This document shows, one piece after another, positions 14,602-20,380 of a stretch of 20,380 nt of DNA. Each line of letters begins with the position of its first letter. The stretch's first letter is position 1. The DNA is from Gammaproteobacteria bacterium (GTDB lineage: Bacteria; Pseudomonadota; Gammaproteobacteria; PS1; Pseudothioglobaceae): positions 1 to 20,380 of the forward strand of contig JAJRPY010000150.1 in NCBI GenBank assembly GCA_024280535.1, given 5' to 3'. Position numbers and translations under genes: made by a program. The notes under the pieces were generated by a model. The model ran no database searches and was not told the origin of the DNA. It saw only the letters and a program-made list of their open reading frames with translations.

Positions 14602-15228
14602 TTATTTAGTGGTTAAGCCTAAAGCCTTCCAAGCATTGATACCACCACGGTAGTATTTGATTTTGCTTTCAGGGTAACCGATTGCTAACAATGCTCTGAT
14701 TGATGCAGGTGATTGACCACACCATGCACCATTACAGAAATTGTAAATCGTCTTAGCATTGGTAAAGTCTAACACACCGTCAAGATCTTTAACGCCGAAT
14801 TTGCCCGTTAAGATATCAACCACTGCCATAGGATCTTTGGCTAAAGCCTTTGAGTTAAGCTTGGTATATGGCACATTGATTGAGTGCGGAATACTGCCTT
14901 TTTTCACCCAACCTGGGGTACGCGCATCTACCACCAACAAGGTTTTATCACCATTGGCAACATCACGTGCAGCATGAATCATATCAAGCTCTGTGACTGT
15001 TTCAACTTTTGCAGGTGCAAACGGGTTGGTTGGGTTGATACAAAACGGTGGACAAGGACGTGACGTTTTTGCAAATGCCGGGTCAATCGTTGCCTTGTTG
15101 TCTTGGTTACGCGAAATACCCGCAACTTTCATTACGCCTTTAACGATGCCAACTGGCTTGGCAGTGACTGCCGTTGATGCTAACAATGCTACTGCCGCAG
15201 CTGATACTACTAATGTTTGAAGTTTCAT
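14602..15228 (-). CDS. Periplasmic rhodanese-domain protein
   Basis: A 208-residue exported protein with a classic signal peptide (1-23, cut after VTA). A CPPFC motif (59-63) lies in the linker, and a single rhodanese domain (about 78-205) follows with DART (101-104), active loop FCNGAWCGQSPAS (C165, C170) and the terminal YRGGINAWKALGL. Rhodaneses transfer sulfane sulfur; this CPPFC plus CNGxWCGQS form is, from memory, frequent in sulfur-oxidising bacteria, which would fit handling of periplasmic sulfur intermediates. Which Cys carries the persulfide cannot be decided here. A strong SD (GAGGAGAGAA, 15231-15240) suggests high expression. The Sel1 gene begins 1 bp after its stop and a terminator follows at once. 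Confidence 0.9.
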   Translation of the reverse strand: MKLQTLVVSAAAVALLASTAVTAKPVGIVKGVMKVAGISRNQDNKATIDPAFAKTSRPCPPFCINPTNPFAPAKVETVTELDMIHAARDVANGDKTLLVVDARTPGWVKKGSIPHSINVPYTKLNSKALAKDPMAVVDILTGKFGVKDLDGVLDFTNAKTIYNFCNGAWCGQSPASIRALLAIGYPESKIKYYRGGINAWKALGLTTK

Positions 15229-15278
15229 ACTTCTCTCCTCTTTATTTATAAAAATAACTCATAATTGAGTTGGTTATT

Positions 15279-15303
15279 TAGCCTTCTAAAGAAAGCAAGG
15301 CTA
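15279..15303. other. Hairpin between the small acidic protein and rhodanese genes
   Basis: TAGCCTT (15279-15285) and AAGGCTA (15297-15303) form a perfect 7-bp inverted repeat with an 11-base loop, 14 bases after the small-protein stop. No T-run follows on the minus strand, so it is more likely a processing or stability hairpin, or a weak terminator. Confidence 0.55.
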
Positions 15304-15317
15304 AAATTTGTTAAAAT

Positions 15318-15548
15318 TTAATCGCAACTAGGCTCTTCTTCTAGATTATGGTTAGCAAAGAAATCCATCACACATTCTTCTTTTGCGTCGTCTTCTGCGC
15401 TATCACAAGAATCTTGCGCATCATCCCGAATAACCTGTTTTTGTGCTTCTGTTGGATTAGCGCCTAATGGTGCTGTTGCCTCGCCTTTCATGTGTGCCAT
15501 GGTGCTCATGCTCACTAAAAATCCAAATAATATGACTAACTGTTTCAC
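15318..15548 (-). CDS. Small secreted acidic cysteine-containing protein
   Basis: A 76-residue protein of unrecognised family. I choose the GTG at 15548 because an excellent SD (GAGGAGAGAG, 15552-15561) lies 7 bases before it; an ATG at 15623 lies upstream of the likely promoter and adds unlikely residues. The start gives a signal peptide (MKQLVILFGFLVSMSTMA, 1-18). The mature part of about 58 residues is very acidic with three Cys (DSCDSAEDD, KEECVMDFF, EEPSCD), a pattern that could bind metal or form a disulfide. The SD is nearly identical to that of the rhodanese downstream, suggesting joint expression in the periplasm. No function can be assigned. Confidence 0.72.
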   Translation of the reverse strand: MKQLVILFGFLVSMSTMAHMKGEATAPLGANPTEAQKQVIRDDAQDSCDSAEDDAKEECVMDFFANHNLEEEPSCD

Positions 15549-15585
15549 TGACTCTCTCCTCGTTATTGATACTCTTAAAACTGCA

Positions 15586-15613
15586 TTTATACCATCAACA
15601 ATAATAATTACAA
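15586..15613 (-). promoter_or_regulatory. Candidate promoter of the small secreted protein/rhodanese unit
   Basis: TTGTAA (minus strand, 15608-15613) and TATAAA (15586-15591) with a 16-base spacer. A start near 15579 would give a leader of about 30 bases before the GTG at 15548 and argues against the upstream ATG at 15623. Confidence 0.5.
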
Positions 15614-15661
15614 GTTTTTTCACGACTATCTACATATCATAATATTCTAATTGAGACCCTT

Positions 15662-15712
15662 GTATTGGGTATAAACATTGGCTTTTAGGCAATATTCATA
15701 CCCAGTGTAGCA
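15662..15712. other. Hairpin downstream of rnhA
   Basis: TGGGTAT and ATACCCA arms flank a second partly paired segment (ATTG...CAAT) in the gap after the rnhA stop. No T-run follows on the minus strand, so a terminator role is only possible. The rest of the gap from 15624 to 15750 shows nothing further. Confidence 0.4.
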
Positions 15713-15750
15713 GGTTCTAATAATAAAAAATTCTTAGTACAAAGCACTAA

Positions 15751-16188
15751 TTAAATCATAGAATCCATGGCCTGATTGGCCAATTCATCTGCCATTTCAT
15801 TACCCACATCGCCACTATGACCTTTAACCCAATGCCAATGCACAGTGTGTGTGGCATTAAGCGCATCTAAACGCTGCCATAAATCAACATTTTTAACTGG
15901 TTTTTTTGCGGCTGTTTTCCAGCCTTTAGCCTTCCAGCCCTTAATCCAATCATTGATGCCGTTCATAACATATTTAGAATCAGTATATAGCGCTATCTCG
16001 ATACTCTTCGATTTAATGGCTTCAAGCGCCTGAATGGCTGCCATCAATTCCATGCGATTATTAGTGGTATTTTTTTCGCTACCATAAAGTTTTTTATCAT
16101 AATCGCCATATCGCAGCCACACGCCCCAACCGCCAATACCTGGATTACCACGGCAACCGCCATCGGTATAAATAATTATTTTACTCAT
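15751..16188 (-). CDS. rnhA: Ribonuclease HI
   Basis: Degrades the RNA strand of RNA-DNA hybrids in the cytoplasm, removing R-loops and helping primer removal. The 145-residue protein carries all catalytic residues: Asp9 ([11 protein letters not shown]), Glu47 (NRMELMA), Asp70 (YTDSKYV) and Asp134 with His124 ([20 protein letters not shown]). The basic Lys/Trp-rich protrusion ([19 protein letters not shown]) for hybrid binding is present, as in E. coli. The start has an SD (AAGGAA) and sits 2 bp after the upstream amidotransferase stop, so the two are likely co-transcribed. Confidence 0.97.
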   Translation of the reverse strand: MSKIIIYTDGGCRGNPGIGGWGVWLRYGDYDKKLYGSEKNTTNNRMELMAAIQALEAIKSKSIEIALYTDSKYVMNGINDWIKGWKAKGWKTAAKKPVKNVDLWQRLDALNATHTVHWHWVKGHSGDVGNEMADELANQAMDSMI

Positions 16189-16190
16189 GT

Positions 16191-17981
16191 CTATTCCTTG
16201 CTTAAAGTTGCAGCATCAACATTAATTTGCAACCAATATTCCAACAACGCCAAATGCCATAAACGCGATCCATTAAGTGCTGTCATATATTGCTCAGGCC
16301 GATTAATAACTTGTTGTATAAATTTTTGATCAAACACACCGCGATTAACACATGCACTTGAGGTCAAAATATCTGCCATAAACGCCAAAAATTCACCTCG
16401 GACATATTTAAGTGCCGGCATTGGAAAATAGCCTTTTTTTCGGTCAATCACACTATCAGGCAACAAACCACGGGCGATTTGTTTGAGTGGATGCTTACCC
16501 TGCTCACTCATTTTCAAGCGCGGTGGCAGACTCAGCGCATGCTCCACCAATTGATAATCCATAAACGGTACGCGCGCCTCCAGCCCCCAAGCCATAGTCA
16601 TATTATCAACACGCTTAACAGGATCATCCACCACCAATCTGGTGATGTCGGTGCGAAAAACCTTGTCCATAAATTCATCCGCATGCGCCTTTGAAAATTC
16701 TTTATTTAACCAAGCTTGAGTATGATTGCCAGAATGATACCGCGCATTCACCGTTTGCAAATACTCCTCATAAGGTCGGTCAATATAATGTTTTGAAAAT
16801 CGATCAACCTCAGCGCCCTGCTCGGCCTGCATACGCGAATACCAAAAATAGCCAGCAAAGGCCTCATCTGCCCCCTGCCCTGATAGCACCACTTTAATAT
16901 GTTTTGATACCTGCTCGGAAAGCAAATAAAACGCCACCGCATCTTGCCCCACCATTGGTTCGCTCATATTGGCAATTGCCTCACCCAATCTGGGCAATAC
17001 TTGCGAATTACTCAGCACATATTTTTCATGCTGGGTGTTAAATCTATCCACAATTTGATCCGAATATTCAAACTCAGCGCCAACTTCATGACCAATATCC
17101 TCAAAACCAATTGAAAACGTGCGAATATCTTTATGCTCGGCCTCATGCAACAAAGCCACCAGTAAAGACGAATCCAAACCACCTGATAATAGTACGCCAA
17201 TTGGCACATCAGTCGCTGCCATTCTTTTTGACACAGCTTGGGTTAATAACTCATGCGTGCGTTCAATATAAGCAGCATCTAATAACTCAATGTCAGGACG
17301 TTGCGCTTTAGGCTGCCAGTAAGTGTTGGTTTTAATCTCACCATTTGCTTTAATAATAAGCGTCGTAGCCGGTTTAATTTTTTGAACCCCTGTTAAAATA
17401 GTATTGGGTGCTGGCACCACCGCATGCAAAGACAATTGCTGTTGTAAGGCAACAGAATTAATCTGCGTATTTGCCCCAATGGCAATCAATGATTGTGTAT
17501 TCGAGGCAAAACTAAAAGCCTTATCTGTTAAATTAAAATACAAGGGTTTAATGCCCATACGATCACGAGCCACAAACAAGTGCTGCTGTTTTGCATCCCA
17601 AATACAAAATGCAAACATACCGTCTAAATGAATAACACAGTCCTTGCCCCAATGGTGATACGCCTTAAGAATAACCTCCGTATCAGAATGCGAAAAAAAC
17701 TCATAACCTTTATTTATTAATAGCAACCTAAGCGCCTTATAGTTGTAAATCGTGCCATTAAACACCAACACCAAATCCAGTGCCTCGTCCACCATAGGCT
17801 GGGCTGCATAATTTGATAAATCAATAATACTCAAGCGCTGATGACCCAAGCCAATATGCTGATTAACCCACTCACCAGAGCCATCTGGCCCACGACGCGC
17901 TATCCGTTGTCTCATTGTTTTGAGCGTTTGAGTATTAACCGATTGATGGTCAAATCTTAATTGTCCGCAAATACCACACAT
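16191..17981 (-). CDS. Asparagine-synthase-family glutamine amidotransferase, N-acetylglutaminylglutamine type
   Basis: A 596-residue class II glutamine amidotransferase fused to an asparagine-synthase domain. The N-terminal Ntn domain has Cys2 (MCGICGQ), Arg49, FNG (74-76) and SDTE (99-102); the synthase domain has the ATP PP-loop SGGLDSS (266-272) and [12 protein letters not shown] (367-378). The stretches [20 protein letters not shown] and [18 protein letters not shown] resemble the amidotransferase that makes N-acetylglutaminylglutamine amide, an osmoprotectant dipeptide, more than housekeeping AsnB. Its usual partners, a GNAT/ligase-type synthetase and an M42-type peptidase, are not beside it: rnhA follows at 2 bp and leuC is divergent. 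It may therefore act as an ordinary asparagine synthetase. Confidence 0.88.
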   Translation of the reverse strand: MCGICGQLRFDHQSVNTQTLKTMRQRIARRGPDGSGEWVNQHIGLGHQRLSIIDLSNYAAQPMVDEALDLVLVFNGTIYNYKALRLLLINKGYEFFSHSDTEVILKAYHHWGKDCVIHLDGMFAFCIWDAKQQHLFVARDRMGIKPLYFNLTDKAFSFASNTQSLIAIGANTQINSVALQQQLSLHAVVPAPNTILTGVQKIKPATTLIIKANGEIKTNTYWQPKAQRPDIELLDAAYIERTHELLTQAVSKRMAATDVPIGVLLSGGLDSSLLVALLHEAEHKDIRTFSIGFEDIGHEVGAEFEYSDQIVDRFNTQHEKYVLSNSQVLPRLGEAIANMSEPMVGQDAVAFYLLSEQVSKHIKVVLSGQGADEAFAGYFWYSRMQAEQGAEVDRFSKHYIDRPYEEYLQTVNARYHSGNHTQAWLNKEFSKAHADEFMDKVFRTDITRLVVDDPVKRVDNMTMAWGLEARVPFMDYQLVEHALSLPPRLKMSEQGKHPLKQIARGLLPDSVIDRKKGYFPMPALKYVRGEFLAFMADILTSSACVNRGVFDQKFIQQVINRPEQYMTALNGSRLWHLALLEYWLQINVDAATLSKE

Positions 17982-18036
17982 ATATTCAATGTAGAAAATG
18001 TAAAATGGCTATTTTAACAAGTATTTTAATCCACTT

Positions 18037-19434
18037 ATGTCACAAACACTTTACGACAAATTAATGAGTGCACACATTGTGCGAAAAGGAAGCAGTACAT
18101 CGCTGATCTATATCGACAGACAGCTAATTCACGAAGTCACCTCACCACAAGCGTTTGAAGGCTTAGAGATAGCTGGCAGACAACTATGGCGAGCAAAAGC
18201 CTCTTTAGCCGTACCCGATCACAACGTGCCAACAACTGAACGTTCCAGCGGAGTTAGTGGCATTCAAGACCCTATTTCAAAAATACAAATTGAAACGCTA
18301 GATAGCAATTGTGAAAAATTTGGCATTACTGAAATTCAAATGAACGACGAGCGCCAAGGCATCGTCCACGTGGTCGGCCCCGAACAAGGTGCCACCTTAC
18401 CAGGTATGAGCATTGTTTGTGGCGATTCCCATACCTCCACGCATGGTGCCTTGGGCGCCTTAGCATTTGGCATCGGCACCAGCGAGGTAGAGCACGTTCT
18501 GGCCACTGGTTGTTTATGGCAAGCAAACGCTAAAAATTTAAAAATTGAAGTCAACGGCAACCTTAATCAAAACGTCAGCGCCAAAGACATAGCGCTTTAT
18601 ATTATTGGCCAAATTGGCACTGCTGGCGGCACTGGATTTGCCATTGAATTTGCCGGCACAACTATTCAAAATTTAAGCATAGAAGGTCGCATGACTTTGT
18701 GCAATATGGCAATTGAGGCTGGCGCTCGTGTCGGCATGGTGGCCGTTGACGACAAAACCATTGATTATGTCAAAGGCCGCCCCATGGCTCCCACAGGAGA
18801 TAAATGGCATCAGGCCGTTAAATATTGGCGCACATTACATTCTGATAAAGATGCAAATTTTGATCAAGTGGTTCGCATTGATGCCAGCAATATTAAACCG
18901 CAAGTAACTTGGGGAACCTCTCCTGAAATGGTAATTGCCATTGACGAATGTATCCCAGACCCAACAAAAGAGCCTGATCCAGTTAAAGCGCAAAGTATTA
19001 AAGATGCACTAAAATACACCCACCTTAAAGCCAACACGCCCATTAGCAGCATCAACATTGACAAAATATTTATTGGTTCCTGTACCAATTCTCGTATTGA
19101 AGATTTACGAGTCGCTGCACAAGTAGCCAAAGGTCAACACATTGCAGACAATATCAAACTTGCTTTAATCGTGCCTGGCTCCGGCTTAATCAAACGTCAA
19201 GCCGAACAAGAAGGTTTAGACAAAATATTTATCGATGCAGGATTTGAATGGCGCGAAGCTGGCTGCTCTATGTGTCTCGCCATGAATGCTGATAAACTAG
19301 AAGTTGGAGAACGTTGCGCCAGCACTTCAAATCGCAATTTTGAAGGTCGTCAAGGTCAGGGTTCATTTACCCACTTAGTCAGCCCTGCCATTGCTGCTGC
19401 TAGTGCTATTGCCGGTCATTTTTCAGATATTTAG
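18037..19434 (+). CDS. leuC: 3-isopropylmalate dehydratase large subunit
   Basis: LeuC with LeuD isomerises 2- to 3-isopropylmalate in leucine synthesis, using a [4Fe-4S] cluster. The 465-residue protein is full length: [17 protein letters not shown] region, [36 protein letters not shown], and cluster ligands Cys349 ([12 protein letters not shown]), Cys410 and Cys413 (GCSMCLAMN). The start has no SD and lies 55 bp from the divergent amidotransferase. The stop TAG carries a strong SD (TAGGAG) of the kind that usually serves leuD, but the next frame is a DUF262 protein; leuD is not in the window. Confidence 0.97.
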   Translation: MSQTLYDKLMSAHIVRKGSSTSLIYIDRQLIHEVTSPQAFEGLEIAGRQLWRAKASLAVPDHNVPTTERSSGVSGIQDPISKIQIETLDSNCEKFGITEIQMNDERQGIVHVVGPEQGATLPGMSIVCGDSHTSTHGALGALAFGIGTSEVEHVLATGCLWQANAKNLKIEVNGNLNQNVSAKDIALYIIGQIGTAGGTGFAIEFAGTTIQNLSIEGRMTLCNMAIEAGARVGMVAVDDKTIDYVKGRPMAPTGDKWHQAVKYWRTLHSDKDANFDQVVRIDASNIKPQVTWGTSPEMVIAIDECIPDPTKEPDPVKAQSIKDALKYTHLKANTPISSINIDKIFIGSCTNSRIEDLRVAAQVAKGQHIADNIKLALIVPGSGLIKRQAEQEGLDKIFIDAGFEWREAGCSMCLAMNADKLEVGERCASTSNRNFEGRQGQGSFTHLVSPAIAAASAIAGHFSDI

Positions 19435-19437
19435 GAG
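19433..19437 (+). promoter_or_regulatory. Shine-Dalgarno site overlapping the leuC stop
   Basis: AGGAG begins inside the leuC TAG stop and ends 8 bases before the ATG at 19446, ideal for translational coupling to leuC. It decides the DUF262 start over the in-frame ATG five codons later, which has no SD. Confidence 0.8.
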
Positions 19438-19445
19438 CTTATAAA

Positions 19446-20380
19446 ATGTCATTTCTTACCATGGAACCAAGCAACCAAACCTTTAAGGCTTTAATGGGCA
19501 ATGGTGTTAAGTATCAAGTGCCACGTTTTCAAAGGGATTATTCCTGGGATCAAGAGCAATGGGAAGATTTATGGGAAGATATTAAAAATATAAATGAAGA
19601 AGAGCATTATATGGGCTATATCGTGCTTCAAAGAGATAGGCACGATAAAAATGCCTTTGCTATTATTGATGGACAACAGCGCCTTATTACACTATCACTT
19701 TTAGTTTTATCAGCGATGGCAAAAATACAAGATTTAATTAATATTAATGAAGACAGTGAAAATAACAAAAAACGACTGGAAGAAATGAGAAGAAGTTTTA
19801 TTGGTGCATTAAGCCCTGCTACACTTACACCATACAATAAACTCATTTTAAACAGAAACAACAACACTACATTTAAAAAACTAACTGAAGATTTAGAGCC
19901 TCTTATAAATAGACAATTAACAAAAACAGATAAACTAATGTCAAATTGTTTTAGGTTTTTTAAAAATAGAATAATACAAAGCCCTGCCACTGATATTGTT
20001 GATTTTATTGAACAAACAACCGACAGTATGTTATTTACTAAGATTATAGTAGATGACAATCTAAATGCCTATAAAGTGTTTGAAACACTTAATGCTAGAG
20101 GTGTCCAACTCTCAACTCCTGATTTACTTAAAAATTATTTGTTATCAGTAGTGACCAACGGTCAAAAAACAATTGATAATGCAGAGCTGGATGATATGGA
20201 TGAAAAATGGAGTGAAATTATTTCAGCATTAGGCGAAGAAAATTTTACTGATTTTGTACGTTATTATCAAAATACTCAATATACTTTAGTCACTAAAAAG
20301 CAATTATTCAAAAGCATTCGAGATAACATCAAAGAAACAACACAGGCACAAAGTTATTTAAAAAATTTAACAAAATACAC
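19446..20380 (+). CDS. DUF262 (GmrS/SspE/ParB-fold) protein, 3' end outside window
   Basis: An open frame of 311 codons without a stop before the window end. N-terminal DUF262 landmarks are PRFQRDYSW (26-34), the nucleotide-binding/hydrolysis motif DGQQRLITL (75-83) and FETLNARGVQLSTPDLLKN (212-230). Members include GmrSD-type modification-dependent restriction enzymes, SspE and BrxU, in which this ParB/Srx-like domain senses DNA and hydrolyses NTP, and a C-terminal HNH (DUF1524) nuclease cuts. The C-terminal part is beyond the window, so nuclease fusion is unknown. It is joined to leuC by an 11-bp gap with coupled SD. Likely role, by family, is defence against phage or foreign DNA; not proven. 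More AT-rich than leuC, which fits acquisition. Confidence 0.88.
   Translation, partial: MSFLTMEPSNQTFKALMGNGVKYQVPRFQRDYSWDQEQWEDLWEDIKNINEEEHYMGYIVLQRDRHDKNAFAIIDGQQRLITLSLLVLSAMAKIQDLININEDSENNKKRLEEMRRSFIGALSPATLTPYNKLILNRNNNTTFKKLTEDLEPLINRQLTKTDKLMSNCFRFFKNRIIQSPATDIVDFIEQTTDSMLFTKIIVDDNLNAYKVFETLNARGVQLSTPDLLKNYLLSVVTNGQKTIDNAELDDMDEKWSEIISALGEENFTDFVRYYQNTQYTLVTKKQLFKSIRDNIKETTQAQSYLKNLTKY

Noticed and set aside
15549..15623. Upstream ATG for the small acidic secreted protein
   Set aside because: It spans the candidate promoter, and the GTG at 15548 has an excellent SD and starts a clean signal peptide.
15653..15712. A third copy of the GAGACCTTTGCAT element near rnhA
   Set aside because: GAGACCCTTGTAT matches the end at 11 of 13 positions, but no opposite end or shared body was found; chance is likely.
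19628..20059. Minus-strand open frame of 143 codons opposite the DUF262 gene
   Set aside because: It is antisense to a gene with three conserved motifs and is a low-complexity Leu/Ser frame.
1..20380. CRISPR array, tRNA, rRNA, integrase or transposase genes
   Set aside because: I saw no regularly spaced direct repeats, no cloverleaf-like sequence and no such protein motifs.

Overview
The window reads as chromosomal DNA of an AT-rich, gene-dense, autotrophic sulfur-oxidising gammaproteobacterium. The pointers are a form IA RuBisCO large subunit with a divergent CbbR-type regulator, a periplasmic rhodanese of a type I associate with sulfur oxidisers, and gammaproteobacterial gene sets (smpB/ratA, rluE, rlmN/ispG, monothiol glutaredoxin). 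The style fits the SUP05/Thioglobaceae group, which includes the thiotrophic mussel symbionts. That placement is an inference from gene content; no rRNA is present.

Layout. 1-2405: cbbL (minus) and cbbR (plus) around a 93-bp divergent control region. cbbL carries an in-frame TAG where relatives have Trp, and 18 further conserved codons follow the stop. 2451-5023: a YgjP-type metallopeptidase, then on the minus strand grxD, a small-domain methyltransferase and trhO. 5270-8696: dxs with a DUF2062 membrane protein (plus), facing ispG (minus); dxs and ispG are two enzymes of the MEP isoprenoid pathway. 8693-10052: a one-pass membrane protein and rlmN, overlapping each other and ispG. 10337-10612: an HU-type nucleoid protein with a clear promoter and terminator. 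10758-10922: a 165-bp element with 20-bp terminal inverted repeats, whose arm is also found just upstream of dxs. 10923-13140: smpB (minus) head-to-head with ratA-rluE-DUF455 (plus); the smpB and ratA start codons overlap.

13160-15548 is a minus-strand run of four exported proteins: a small acidic Cys protein, a rhodanese, a Sel1-repeat protein and an alpha/beta-hydrolase-like protein that seems to lack its nucleophile. An intrinsic terminator sits inside the signal-peptide codons of the Sel1 gene. 15751-17981: rnhA and a glutamine amidotransferase of the N-acetylglutaminylglutamine type. 18037 onward: leuC, then, where leuD is normally found, the 5' part of a DUF262 protein, a family common in phage defence, which runs off the window end.

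Most of the window is housekeeping. The points that deserve attention are the truncated cbbL reading frame, the mobile repeat family, the terminator/attenuator in the exported-protein operon, the uncharacterised secreted proteins, and the DUF262 gene behind leuC. No tRNA, rRNA, CRISPR array or transposase gene was seen.
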